Assembly: GCA_937975725.1 (NCBI GenBank)
Contig: CALJUL010000083.1
Location: 1-56,662, forward strand
From: an uncultured Pseudoxanthomonas sp.
GTDB lineage: Bacteria; Pseudomonadota; Gammaproteobacteria; Xanthomonadales; Xanthomonadaceae
Length of the DNA: 56,662 nt
Direction: 5' to 3'
This document shows positions 42,597 to 51,492 of this stretch, one piece after another. Within the stretch, counting starts at the first letter, position 1; each line of letters opens with the position of its first letter. The notes under the pieces are model-generated. The model was not told the DNA's origin. It worked only from the letters and a program-made list of their open reading frames with translations, and ran no database searches. The translations under genes were made by a program, and so were the position numbers.

Positions 42597-43556
42597 ATGG
42601 AAACGATTGGCAACTTCTGGCTGTGGGCCGGCTTCGGCGGCCTGGTGGTGATCGCGCTAGTGGCCGACCTGGTGCTGATGCGCCACGGCGGGCCGCACAA
42701 GGTGACGTTCAAGGAAGCGCTGTGGTGGAGCCTGGGCTGGGTCGCCCTGGCGCTGCTGTTCAACGGTGGGCTGTGGTGGTACGTGAACCAGAGCGCGGGC
42801 CTGGCCGAGGCCAACCGCGTGGGCCTGGAGTTCCTGACCGGCTACCTGGTCGAGAAGTCGCTGGCGATGGACAACATCTTCGTGTTCCTGATGCTGTTCG
42901 GCTACTTCGCGGTGCCGGAGGAGCAGCGCCAGCGCGCGCTGATGATCGGCGTGCTGGGCGCGATCGTGCTGCGCGCGGGCATGATCCTGGCCGGCGCGGC
43001 GCTGGTGGCGCAGTTCCACTGGGTGCTGTACGTGTTCGGCGTGTTCCTGCTGGTCACCGGCGTGAAGATGTGGCTGGCGGCCGGCAAGGCGCCGGAGATG
43101 GACAAGAACCCGGTGCTGCGCTGGATCACCGGCCACCTGCCGCTGATCAACCGTTACCACGGCAGCGCGCTGTGGATCGGCCGCGGCAAGCGCCGCCGCT
43201 ACACGCCGCTGTTCGTGGTGCTGGTGATGATCGCGGTGACCGACGTGATCTTCGCGGTGGACAGCATCCCGGCCATCTTCGCCATCACCACCGATCCGTT
43301 CATCGTGCTGACCTCCAACGTGTTCGCGGTGCTGGGCCTGCGCGCGATGTTCTTCCTGCTCGCCGGCATGGCCGACCGTTTCCACCTGCTGCCCTACGGG
43401 CTGGCGGTGGTGCTGGGCTTCATCGGCGGCAAGATGCTGCTGGTGGACGTGGTGAAGATCCCAGTGCCGGTCTCGCTGGCAGTGGTGGCGGCCATCCTGG
43501 GCGGCACCATGGCGCTCAGCATGCTGCGCCCGCCGCGGGAGGCGGCCGGCGGCTGA
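42597..43556 (+). CDS. TerC/Alx-family membrane protein, likely metal (Mn2+) exporter
   Basis: 319-aa inner-membrane protein with about 9 helices. TerC-family motifs are seen: YLVEKSLAMDNIFVF with its acidic residues, TDVIFAVDSIPAIFAI, and GLRAMFFLLAGM. Alx, the E. coli homologue under the same riboswitch type, takes part in manganese export, and the Mn2+ riboswitch upstream supports that role here. The start METIGNFWLW at 42597 was chosen; an in-frame ATG at 42558 (MPAAVLLFDTG) is the alternative. There is no evidence for tellurite resistance genes nearby. Confidence 0.9.
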   Translation: METIGNFWLWAGFGGLVVIALVADLVLMRHGGPHKVTFKEALWWSLGWVALALLFNGGLWWYVNQSAGLAEANRVGLEFLTGYLVEKSLAMDNIFVFLMLFGYFAVPEEQRQRALMIGVLGAIVLRAGMILAGAALVAQFHWVLYVFGVFLLVTGVKMWLAAGKAPEMDKNPVLRWITGHLPLINRYHGSALWIGRGKRRRYTPLFVVLVMIAVTDVIFAVDSIPAIFAITTDPFIVLTSNVFAVLGLRAMFFLLAGMADRFHLLPYGLAVVLGFIGGKMLLVDVVKIPVPVSLAVVAAILGGTMALSMLRPPREAAGG

Positions 43557-43662
43557 CCGGCGGTCGCCCGGCGGCGGCATCCCAACGGCGGGATGCTGCA
43601 TCCGCCGGGCGCGCGCCGCCGCGGCCCTTGCAAACGGCCGCGGCGGGCGCCATCCCCTTGCC

Positions 43663-44451
43663 ATGGACCTGCATCCCGACGATCCGGCGTTCGATCCGGA
43701 AGCCCAGCGCCGCCACGACCGCGGCCGGCTGCTGCGCGCGCTCAATCTGAGCCTGGTCTTCGTGCTGCTGCTGGCCGTCGTCTATTCGGCGCAGGGCAGC
43801 TTCGACGTGCGGCCGTACACCATCGTGCCGCTGTCCGCCGACGGGCTGCTCGGCCTGCTGACCGCGCCGCTGCTGCATGGTTCGCTGGAGCACATCGCCG
43901 CCAACGCCTCGGCGCTGCTGATCCTCGGCACCCTGGCCGGCGCGGTGTATCCGAAGGCCACGCTGCGCGCGATCCCGCTGGTGTGGCTGGGCGCGGGCCT
44001 GGGCCCGTGGCTGCTGGCCGAACCCGGCACGCACACGCTGGGCGCCAGCGGCCTGACCCACGGCCTGATGTTCATGGTGTTCATGCTCGGCCTGCTGCGC
44101 CGCGACCGCGCCGCCATCGCCGCCGGCATGATCGCGTTCCTGTTCTACGGCGGCATGGTGCTGACCGTGCTGCCGCGCGAGGCCGGCGTGTCGTGGCAGG
44201 CGCACCTGGGCGGCGCGGCGGCGGGCCTGCTGGCCGCCTTCCTGTTCCGCCGGCTCGATCCCGCGCTGCCGCGCAAGCGATATAGCTGGGAACTGGAAGA
44301 GGAACAGGACGGCGCCGAGCGCGACGAAGCCGACGAACTGGAACCGCCGGCTCCGCGCAAAGTGCCGGTGCTGTGGCACCGCCCGGAACCGCGCGCGGAG
44401 GAACGCGGCGTGGTGCTGCGGTTCCCGCCGCGCGAACCGCCGCCGCAATAG
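43663..44451 (+). CDS. Rhomboid family intramembrane serine protease with acidic C-terminal tail
   Basis: 262-aa membrane protein. The rhomboid signature is complete: HGSLEHIAAN in helix 2 (residues 72-81), catalytic Ser129 in LGASGL, and catalytic His181 in WQAHLGGAAAG. It cleaves membrane proteins within or near the bilayer. After the last helix (about residue 195) comes a 65-residue soluble tail, first acidic (ELEEEQDGAERDEADELE), then Pro/Arg-rich. That tail is unusual for a minimal bacterial rhomboid. Substrate unknown. The gene follows terC by about 106 bases. Confidence 0.88.
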   Translation: MDLHPDDPAFDPEAQRRHDRGRLLRALNLSLVFVLLLAVVYSAQGSFDVRPYTIVPLSADGLLGLLTAPLLHGSLEHIAANASALLILGTLAGAVYPKATLRAIPLVWLGAGLGPWLLAEPGTHTLGASGLTHGLMFMVFMLGLLRRDRAAIAAGMIAFLFYGGMVLTVLPREAGVSWQAHLGGAAAGLLAAFLFRRLDPALPRKRYSWELEEEQDGAERDEADELEPPAPRKVPVLWHRPEPRAEERGVVLRFPPREPPPQ

Positions 44452-44529
44452 ATCGGCCGCGCGCCGCGGACTGGCGGCGGCGGAAGCGGCACGTATAGTG
44501 GGGGCCCTTGCCGCAGGACGATCCCAAGG

Positions 44530-45675
44530 ATGCACGATCAACTCACGAAAGGCTGGCGCGCGCTGGCCTGCCTGGCGTTCCTGGCACTGGGCCAGGCGCA
44601 TGCCTCGCCGGTGGAAGACGACGGCCACCGCTACCGCGTGATCGGCTACGTGTCCGACGCGCGCGAACTGCCGCCGATCAGCGCGCGCAAGCTGGACGTC
44701 ATCAACTTCGCCTTCGCCCACGTCAACGAGGCGCACGAAGTCTTCCTTTCGGGAGAGACCGCACCCGCCTCGCTGGCGCACCTGGTGAAGCTGCGCGAAA
44801 CCAACCCGGCACTCAGGATCGTGCTGTCGGTCGGCGGCTGGGGCGCGGGGCATTTCTCCGAAGCCGCACTGACCGACGCCACGCGCGCGCGTTTCGCCGA
44901 GACCGCGGTGGAACTGGTCCGCCGCCACGACCTGGACGGCGTGGACATCGACTGGGAATACCCCGCTCATCCCGGCCCGGGCATCAGCCACCGGCCGGAG
45001 GACAAGGCCAACTTCACCCTGCTGCTGGAAGCGCTGCGCGCGCGGCTGGACGCGCTGGGCCGGGAACAGGGCGGCCGCGCCTACCTGCTGACCATCGCCG
45101 CCGCCGACGGCGAGGCCGCGCGCGGGCTGGAGATGCAGCGCATCGCCGCCGTGCTGGACTGGATCAACCTGATGACCTACGACTTCCACGGCAGCCTGAC
45201 GCCGACCACCGGCCACCACGCCGGGCTGCATGCTTCGCCCGCGGTGCCGGGCGCGCGCACCACGGCGCAGGCGGTCGAGGAATTCCTCGCCGGCGGCGTG
45301 CCGCCGCGCAAGATCAACGTCGGCCTGGCGTTCTACGGCCGCACCTTCGACGAAGTGGAGCCCGGCCGGGACGGCCTGGGCCAGCCGTTCCACCGCGGCG
45401 GCGGCTACGTCTCCTGGCAGCGCATCGCCGCCGAGCACCTGCACGGCGGCGCGTTCGCGCGCCACTGGGACGACGCGGCGCAGGCCGCCTGGCTGTGGGA
45501 TCCGCAGCAGCGGCGCATGATCAGCTACGAGGACCCGCAGGCCCTGCGCGCCAAGGTCGCCTACGTGCGCGAGAAGGGCCTGGGCGGGGTGATGTACTGG
45601 GAACAGAACCAGGACCCGGACGAAACCTTGCTCGACGTCGTCCGCGCCGCGCTGTTCCCCGCCGCCTCGCCTTGA
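44530..45675 (+). CDS. Exported glycoside hydrolase family 18 (chitinase-like)
   Basis: 381-aa GH18 enzyme with a signal peptide (ALACLAFLALGQAHA). The catalytic DxxDxDxE is Asp136-Gly-Val-Asp139-Ile-Asp141-Trp-Glu143, with Glu143 as the proton donor. Supporting motifs are VLSVGGWGAGHFS (99-110) and the INLMTYDFHG strand. It hydrolyses beta-1,4-linked GlcNAc polymers such as chitin. No carbohydrate-binding module is present. It converges on a TonB-dependent receptor gene. Confidence 0.92.
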   Translation: MHDQLTKGWRALACLAFLALGQAHASPVEDDGHRYRVIGYVSDARELPPISARKLDVINFAFAHVNEAHEVFLSGETAPASLAHLVKLRETNPALRIVLSVGGWGAGHFSEAALTDATRARFAETAVELVRRHDLDGVDIDWEYPAHPGPGISHRPEDKANFTLLLEALRARLDALGREQGGRAYLLTIAAADGEAARGLEMQRIAAVLDWINLMTYDFHGSLTPTTGHHAGLHASPAVPGARTTAQAVEEFLAGGVPPRKINVGLAFYGRTFDEVEPGRDGLGQPFHRGGGYVSWQRIAAEHLHGGAFARHWDDAAQAAWLWDPQQRRMISYEDPQALRAKVAYVREKGLGGVMYWEQNQDPDETLLDVVRAALFPAASP

Positions 45676-45714
45676 TCAGATCGTCCTGATCGCGCCGCCC
45701 TGATCGCATCGTCC

Positions 45715-45737
45715 CGGCGCCGGCAGTGCCGGCGCCG
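45715..45737. terminator. Palindrome between convergent GH18 and TonB receptor genes
   Basis: Perfect 11-bp arms (CGGCGCCGGCA/TGCCGGCGCCG) around one base. It is centred between the two stops and suits either strand, but has no U-tract. Confidence 0.55.
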
Positions 45738-45746
45738 CGGCGGGCC

Positions 45747-48053
45747 TCAGAACCGCGCGCTGAACTCCACGCCCCAGGTGCGCGGCTCGTTGAGGAAGCC
45801 GGTCAGGTTGTTGAAGTCGATGCCGCCGACGATGCGGGTCTGGTCGGTGATGTTGCGGCCGAACAGCGCCACCTCGTAGTCGCCGTAGTTCCAGCCGTAG
45901 CCCACGCGCAGGCCGCCTTCCAGCGAAGACCGGCCGGTGAACTCGCGCGACTCGTACAGGAAGAAGTTCACTTCGCTGCGGTAAGCCCAGTCGGTGTAGA
46001 CGTACAGCTCCCTGCCGTCGCCCAGGCCGATGCCGTAGCGCGCGGTCAGGTTGTGCACCCACTTGGGCGCCTGCGGCAGGGCGTTGCCGTTGATGTGGTA
46101 GAGCCCGGTGGGGTCGCCGCTGACCGGGTCCAGCACCGGCGCATCGGTCACGGTGCAGCCGCCGCCGCAGCCCGGCACGGCCAGGTTGCGGTCCTTGATC
46201 TCGGTGTCGTTGTAGCTGCTGCCCAGGGTGACCAGCAGGTGGTCGGTCAGGTACGCCTCCAGGTCCAGCTCGAAGCCCTGGCCCAGGCTCTTGTCGGCGT
46301 TGAGCAGGGTGGCGATGTTGGAACCGCCGCCGACGGCGATGATCTGCTGGTCGTTCACGTCGTAGCGGAACACGTTGAAGCCGATGCGCGCGCGCTTGTC
46401 CCACAGGTCGGCCTTGACGCCCAGTTCGTAGGAGATGACCTCCTCCGAATCGGCCGTGGAGACGCCGCCGTTCGGCGCGCCGGCGGCGGCGAACAGCAGG
46501 CGGCCCTGGATCGACGGCGCGCGGAAGCCCTTGGCGACGCGGCCGTAAACGTTGACGTCGTCGTTGACCGCATACACCGCGCTCAGGTCCCAGCTCACGT
46601 CGTCCACGTCGGTGCCGACGGTATAGGGGCCGCCGGCCGGGGCGCCGAACGGCGCGGCTTCCAGCACGCTGGCGCTGAAGTCCTTCTTGTCCTTGGTGTA
46701 GCGCACGCCGCCGCGCAGCTTCAGCCGCTCGGTGGCGGCGTATTCGCCGGAGGCGAACACGGCCCAGGCGGTATTCTCCTGCTGCTGCACGGCATGACCG
46801 GCGCGCGGGTTGCCCGGCGCCAGCGAGTCGTAGTTGAAGCTGTCGATGGTGATGTCCTCCTTGAACCAGAACACGCCCGCCTGCCAGTTGAACTTGCCGG
46901 CGTAGTCCGATTCCAGGCGGAACTCCTGGGTGATCTGCTTGTGGTCGGGCAGGCCGTCGGCCGATTCGGAAGCGAACGGGATCAGGCCGGGGCCGGAGTT
47001 GCCCGGGCCGAGGAACGCCGCGCCGTAGCCGCCGTCGATGTCGCCGCGGTTGAGCGACTCGGCAGTCTCGTAACCGGTAATCGAGTACAGGCTGACGTCG
47101 CCGAAGTCCCAGCTCAGGCGCGCGCTGCCGCCCCAGGTGTCCAGCCAGGAGAAGTTCTGCCCGTCGATGGCCACCTTGTCCTTGTCGAAGCCGGCCACGA
47201 AACGGTTGCTGCCCGGGTCGATGATGTTGGCGCGGAACAACCGCGCGGTGCCGTTGAGGTGGCGCTTGTGCAGGTTGAGCAGCGCTTCGAACGCCTCGCC
47301 CTCGTACAGGAACTGCACGCGCGCGGCGGCCTCGTCGTAGCCCTCAAAGCCGTCGCTGCTGCCGGCCGCGTAGGTGTTGGCCACCCAGTCGTCGCGGCGC
47401 TGGTACAGCGCCGACACGCGTGCGGACCAGCGCTCGCTCAGCGGGCCGCCGACGGCGCCCTCGAAGTTCCACATGTCGTCGCTGCCGTAGGCGACCTGCG
47501 CGTAGCCGCCCAGCTCGCGGGTGGGCTTGGCCGATTCGAACTTGACCACGCCGGCCGGCGTGTTGCGGCCGAACAGCGTGCCCTGCGGGCCGCGCAGCAC
47601 TTCGATGCGCTCCAGGTCGAATACCGGGAAGCCCTTCAGCAGCGGGCTTTCCTGCACCACTTCGTCGTAGATCAGCGAGACCGGCTGCGAGGCGTTGAGG
47701 TCGAAGTCGGTGTTGCCCAGGCCGCGGATGTAGAAGCGCGGGAAGGCGCGGCCGTAGGAGGATTCGATGTTCAGGCTGGGCACGCGCGCGGACAGGAAGC
47801 GCACGTCGTTGCCGCCCGAGCCCAGCACGTCCAGCTTCTCGGCGCTGACGCTGGAGATGGAGACCGGCACGTCCTGGATGTTCTCGACCTTACGCTGCGC
47901 GGTCACTTCCAGCGTGTCCAGCGTGGTGGCGCTTTCCGGCACCGGGGCGGCGGGCGCGGGTTCCTGGGCGAGCGCGGTGCCGAAGGGCAGCAGCGCGGCG
48001 ACGGCGAGGGCGAGTCGATGCGGCCGGGCGGCGGCAGGACGGAGAGGTGACAT
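45747..48053 (-). CDS. TonB-dependent outer-membrane receptor
   Basis: 768-aa receptor with a signal peptide (ALAVAALLPFGTALAQ). A TonB-box-like TLDTLEVTA leads into the plug domain (QDVPVSISSVSAEKL, DLERIEVLRGPQGTLFGRN). A 22-strand-type beta barrel follows, ending in the outer-membrane sorting residue Phe (GVEFSARF). The pattern is of the IroN/FecA-like TBDT family, often used in this order of bacteria for plant-derived or complex carbon and for siderophores. The GH18 neighbour hints at oligosaccharides, but the ligand is not known. The start at 48053 gives the signal peptide. Confidence 0.92.
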   Translation of the reverse strand: MSPLRPAAARPHRLALAVAALLPFGTALAQEPAPAAPVPESATTLDTLEVTAQRKVENIQDVPVSISSVSAEKLDVLGSGGNDVRFLSARVPSLNIESSYGRAFPRFYIRGLGNTDFDLNASQPVSLIYDEVVQESPLLKGFPVFDLERIEVLRGPQGTLFGRNTPAGVVKFESAKPTRELGGYAQVAYGSDDMWNFEGAVGGPLSERWSARVSALYQRRDDWVANTYAAGSSDGFEGYDEAAARVQFLYEGEAFEALLNLHKRHLNGTARLFRANIIDPGSNRFVAGFDKDKVAIDGQNFSWLDTWGGSARLSWDFGDVSLYSITGYETAESLNRGDIDGGYGAAFLGPGNSGPGLIPFASESADGLPDHKQITQEFRLESDYAGKFNWQAGVFWFKEDITIDSFNYDSLAPGNPRAGHAVQQQENTAWAVFASGEYAATERLKLRGGVRYTKDKKDFSASVLEAAPFGAPAGGPYTVGTDVDDVSWDLSAVYAVNDDVNVYGRVAKGFRAPSIQGRLLFAAAGAPNGGVSTADSEEVISYELGVKADLWDKRARIGFNVFRYDVNDQQIIAVGGGSNIATLLNADKSLGQGFELDLEAYLTDHLLVTLGSSYNDTEIKDRNLAVPGCGGGCTVTDAPVLDPVSGDPTGLYHINGNALPQAPKWVHNLTARYGIGLGDGRELYVYTDWAYRSEVNFFLYESREFTGRSSLEGGLRVGYGWNYGDYEVALFGRNITDQTRIVGGIDFNNLTGFLNEPRTWGVEFSARF

Positions 48054-48110
48054 GGCGGTGGCGTTCCGATGGGGGGGAGGAAGGGGCGCCAGGCGGCGCC
48101 AGCACACGAA

Positions 48111-48128
48111 TGTTGCAATACAGCAACA
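48111..48128. promoter_or_regulatory. Inverted repeat upstream of TonB receptor
   Basis: TGTTGC-6 bases-GCAACA lies 58 bases before the receptor start codon, in the presumed promoter. It could be an operator or a leader hairpin. The half-site GTTGC/GCAAC also occurs four times in the lrp-phhA spacer. Confidence 0.4.
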
Positions 48129-48305
48129 AAGACGGGCAATGGCCGGATGTCACCCCGCCGGAATAAGGTAATGCCAATTCTTGCAGTTCGCGGGCCCGGC
48201 GCTTCCCGCCCGGCGCGGCCGCAACCCGGCAGTGACCATGGGCAGTGACGGCCGCGCGGATGCCCGGGCTAGACTCCGCCCTCCCCTGCCTCCAGGAATC
48301 CCGCC

Positions 48306-49325
48306 ATGACCCACTGGTACTTCCATACGCCCGGCGACAACCTGCGCCACGGCCCGCTGGACGAGGAGGCCGCGCGCGCCTTCGCCCAGTGCACGCCCGC
48401 CGCGCTGGCCTGGCGCGAGGGCATGCGCGAATGGAAGCCGGTGCGCGAGCTGCCGGAGTTCGGCGCCCCCGGGGCGCCGCCCCCGCACCTGCCGCCGTTG
48501 CCCGGCAGCGGCGGGCGTGGCCGCGCCGACGAGATCGACTTCCGCATCGTCGGCCACGACATGCAGTTCGTCGAAGTGGAGCTGGACCCGGGCGAGAGCG
48601 CCATCGCCGAGGCCGGCGCGCTGATGTTCAAGGACAGCGCGGTGCAGATGGATACCGTGTTCGGCGACGGCAGCCACAGCGGCCAGGGCGGCGGCTTCAT
48701 GGACAAGCTGTTCTCGGCCGGCAAGCGCGTGCTGAGCGGCGAGAGCCTGTTCACCACGCTGTACACGCACACCGGCCAGGGCAAGGCCAAGGTGGCGTTC
48801 GCCGCGCCCTATCCCGGCACCGTGCTGGCGATGAAGCTGGACGAGCACGGCGGCCGCCTGATCTGCCAGAAGGACAGCTTCCTGGCCGGCGCGCGCGGGG
48901 TCAGCATCGGCATCCACCTGCAACGCAAGATCCTGACCGGCCTGTTCGGCGGCGAGGGCTTCATCATGCAGAAGCTGGAAGGCGACGGCTGGGTGTTCGT
49001 GCACGCCGGCGGCACCGTGGTGGAGCGCGAACTGCGCGCCGGCGAGCGCATCGACGTGGACACCGGCTGCGTGGTTGCCTACCACGCCAGCGTCAACATG
49101 GACGTGCGCCCGGTCAGCGGCATCAAGAGCATGTTCTTCGGCGGCGAAGGCGTGTTCCTGGCCACCCTGACCGGCCCGGGTAAGGTCTGGCTGCAATCGC
49201 TGCCGTTCTCGCGCCTGGCCGGTCGCATGCTGCAGGCCGCTCCGCAGGGCGGCGGCCAGAACCGCGGCGAAGGCTCCGTGCTCGGCGGCCTGGGCCGCAT
49301 CCTCGACGGCGACAACAGCTTCTGA
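48306..49325 (+). CDS. GYF_2 domain fused to AIM24/TIGR00266 domain
   Basis: 339-aa protein with two parts. Residues about 3-50 (WYFHTPGDNLRHGPLD, then WREGMREWKPVREL) form a GYF_2/DUF4339-type domain. Residues about 75-300 form an AIM24/TIGR00266 beta-rich domain (FVEVELDPGESAIAEAGALMF, SLFTTLYTHTG, GLFGGEGFIMQKLEG). No signal peptide is seen, so it should be cytoplasmic. The function of bacterial AIM24 proteins is not known; GYF_2 domains usually bind proline-rich peptides. Divergent from the TonB receptor. Confidence 0.82.
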   Translation: MTHWYFHTPGDNLRHGPLDEEAARAFAQCTPAALAWREGMREWKPVRELPEFGAPGAPPPHLPPLPGSGGRGRADEIDFRIVGHDMQFVEVELDPGESAIAEAGALMFKDSAVQMDTVFGDGSHSGQGGGFMDKLFSAGKRVLSGESLFTTLYTHTGQGKAKVAFAAPYPGTVLAMKLDEHGGRLICQKDSFLAGARGVSIGIHLQRKILTGLFGGEGFIMQKLEGDGWVFVHAGGTVVERELRAGERIDVDTGCVVAYHASVNMDVRPVSGIKSMFFGGEGVFLATLTGPGKVWLQSLPFSRLAGRMLQAAPQGGGQNRGEGSVLGGLGRILDGDNSF

Positions 49326-49330
49326 TCCAT

Positions 49331-49353
49331 GCAGGAGGGGCTTTGACCCCGAC
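49331..49353 (+). repeat. Single decayed REP
   Basis: GCAG start with stem GGGGC-TTTGA-CCCC, just past the AIM24 gene stop. A lone CGGAT lies at 49436, but there is no matching right end. Confidence 0.6.
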
Positions 49354-49444
49354 CGCGACCCGAACCGCCTTCCGGCCACGGGTGAACGTGGTCCGGTGCG
49401 GATGAGATGAAGCGAGGCCGAAGCGTTTTTCGACACGGATCGCT

Positions 49445-49508
49445 GTGGGAGCGACGTCAGTCGCGACGGCCTGCCGGAGATTCCTGTCGCGACTGACATC
49501 GCTCCCAC
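49445..49508. repeat. Shortest REP-bounded unit (18-base core)
   Basis: Inverted REPs at 49445-49467 and 49486-49508, both GTGG with stem GCGAC-GTCA-GTCGC and one mismatch between them. Only 18 bases separate the hairpins. Confidence 0.87.
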
Positions 49509-49608
49509 AGGCCGGATGTGTCGCCCCGATTCGGGGAAAGACAGTTCGCCGGGATTCGGGGATCAGCGTGTATGCTCCGCCGCCTACGCTCCTGCCCGCG
49601 CCCGTCCC

Positions 49609-50649
49609 ATGCACCCGTTCCGCCGTCCGCGCCCCCTGCTCCTGCTGTGCAGCGCCCTGCTCCTGGCCGCCTGCGGCGGGGACAACGTCCGCCCTGCCCC
49701 GCCGCCCGCGACGGTCGTCCCGGCGACGCCGGCGCCCAAGGTCAGGGTGGGCATCGCGCTGGGCGGCGGCGCGGCCAAGGGCTTCGCCCACATCGGCGTG
49801 ATCAAGATGCTGGAGGCCAACGGCATCGAGCCGCAGGTGGTGTCCGGCACCAGCGCCGGCAGCGTGGTCGGCGCGCTGTACGCCAGCGGCATGGACCCGT
49901 TCCAGATGCAGAAGCAGGCGTTCGCGCTGGACGAGGCCAAGATCCGCGACGTGCGCCTGTTCTCCGGCGGCCTGGTGCAGGGCCAGAAGCTGCAGGACTA
50001 CATCAACGAACTGGTCGGCGGCCGCAACATCCAGCAGTTGAAGAAGCCGTTCGCCGCCGTCGCCACGCAACTGGAGAACGGCGAGCGCACCGTGTTCGTG
50101 CGCGGCAACACCGGCCAGGCCGTGCGCGCGTCCAGCAGCATTCCCGGCGTGTTCGAGCCGGTGGCGATCGGCAAGGCCAGCTACGTCGACGGCGGCGTGG
50201 TCAGCCCGGTGCCGGTGGACGCGGCGCGGCAACTGGGCGCGGATTTCGTCATCGCCGTGGACATCTCCACCAAGGCGCCCGGCACCAAGCCCGACAGCAT
50301 GCTGGGCATCGTCAACCAGTCCATCGGCATCATGGGCCAGCGCCTGGGCGAACAGGAACTGGCGCGCGCCGACATCGTCGTGCGCCCCAAGGTCAACGAC
50401 ATCGGCCCGGCCGATTTCGAGCAGAAGAACAACGCCATCCTGGAAGGCGAACGCGCCGCGCTGGCGGCGATGCCGCAGATCAAGGCCAAGCTGGCCGAAC
50501 TGCAACGCACCCGCAACGCCGCGCACGCCGCCCGGCACGCACCGCCGCCGAAACCCGACCCGCGCTGCCTGGAAGAACCCTCGCGCCTGGGCCGCCTGTT
50601 CGGCCGCGACGTGAAGTGCGACGCCAGCGGCCAGCCCGTGAAGCAATAA
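49609..50649 (+). CDS. Patatin-like phospholipase lipoprotein (RssA-like)
   Basis: 346-aa patatin-family serine lipase. The signal peptide ends in lipobox LLAAC, so it is probably anchored to a membrane. The oxyanion motif GIALGGGAAKGFAHIG is followed by the nucleophile elbow GTSAG and the catalytic Asp in DGGVVSP, completing the Ser-Asp dyad. It probably deacylates phospholipids. The start at 49609 (MHPFRRPRPLLLL) is fixed by the lipoprotein signal. REP units lie both before and after the gene. Confidence 0.9.
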   Translation: MHPFRRPRPLLLLCSALLLAACGGDNVRPAPPPATVVPATPAPKVRVGIALGGGAAKGFAHIGVIKMLEANGIEPQVVSGTSAGSVVGALYASGMDPFQMQKQAFALDEAKIRDVRLFSGGLVQGQKLQDYINELVGGRNIQQLKKPFAAVATQLENGERTVFVRGNTGQAVRASSSIPGVFEPVAIGKASYVDGGVVSPVPVDAARQLGADFVIAVDISTKAPGTKPDSMLGIVNQSIGIMGQRLGEQELARADIVVRPKVNDIGPADFEQKNNAILEGERAALAAMPQIKAKLAELQRTRNAAHAARHAPPPKPDPRCLEEPSRLGRLFGRDVKCDASGQPVKQ

Positions 50650-50658
50650 GGCATTCCT

Positions 50659-50850
50659 GCAGGAGGGGCTTCAGCCCCGACCGCATGGCCGAAAAGCCTT
50701 TGAGCCACGGATTCGACGCGGATAACACGGATAAGGCGGATCAAGCCCAAGAGCTTTATCCGTATTGATCCGCGTTCATCCGTGTCCAGCGCTCTTCGTC
50801 TGATCCGGCGCGATTGTCGGGTCGGCGGTCGGGGCTTAAGCCCCTCTTAC
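50659..50850. repeat. REP-bounded unit with CGGAT core
   Basis: REPs of the GGGGC variant at 50659-50681 and 50828-50850. CGGAT begins at 50708, 50719, 50728 and 50737, and ATCCG at 50758, 50768 and 50778. Between convergent genes. Confidence 0.87.
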
Positions 50851-50854
50851 AGGG

Positions 50855-51466
50855 TCAGGCGAGGGCACGGGCCAGGTTTTCGCGGGCGCGGCGTTCCAGG
50901 GCGTCGTGGAAGTGCGGGGTGCCGTAGATCGCCGGGCGGTCGAGGAAGCCCTTGAGGATCTCGCGCCGCTTGCGGCGGAACAGGAAGCCGGGCACGTAGG
51001 CGTATTCTTGGCGTATCTGCCGCTCGTATTCGTCGAAGCGCGGCCGCTCCGCGCCTAGGATGGACAGGTCGATGTCCACCAGCAGCGTCGCATCCCGGCC
51101 TTCCGGCACGGCCGTGTGCCGCGTTGCCATCACCAGCGTATGCACGCGCTGCGCGGCGTCCGCGTCGACACCGGCGTCGAGCAGCGCGGCACGGGCCCAG
51201 TCGGCGCTGCGCTGTTCGTTGTCGTGCCGCTTCACGTCGTAGACGGCATCGTGGAACCACAGCGCCAGTTCCACCTCGTGCGGACGTTCCGCGGATTCCC
51301 GCGCGCCGTCGAACGCGGCCAAACATTCGCCCAGGTGCTGCTGCGTGTGGTAATGCCGCTGCGGCTCGGCATGGCGCGCCAGCACGTCCTCGCGCAGCGC
51401 GCCGCCCTCGCCCGACGCCCCGATGCCGGCCCACGCGTGCTGCCACGACATGCGAAAGAGATCCAT
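50855..51466 (-). CDS. Predicted metal-dependent HD-superfamily phosphohydrolase
   Basis: 203-aa protein with an HD-like metal site: YHTQQHL near residue 40, LWFHDAVYD near 70, and a later Asp in LLVDIDLSILG near 130. Proteins of this uncharacterised family are predicted phosphohydrolases acting on nucleotides or related compounds. The C-terminal RRKRREILKGFLDRPAIYGT is typical of it. Start at 51466 (MDLFRMSWQH). Its stop lies 4 bases from a REP. Confidence 0.82.
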   Translation of the reverse strand: MDLFRMSWQHAWAGIGASGEGGALREDVLARHAEPQRHYHTQQHLGECLAAFDGARESAERPHEVELALWFHDAVYDVKRHDNEQRSADWARAALLDAGVDADAAQRVHTLVMATRHTAVPEGRDATLLVDIDLSILGAERPRFDEYERQIRQEYAYVPGFLFRRKRREILKGFLDRPAIYGTPHFHDALERRARENLARALA

Positions 51467-51492
51467 GGCCGAAGTCTACGGCGAACGCCCCT

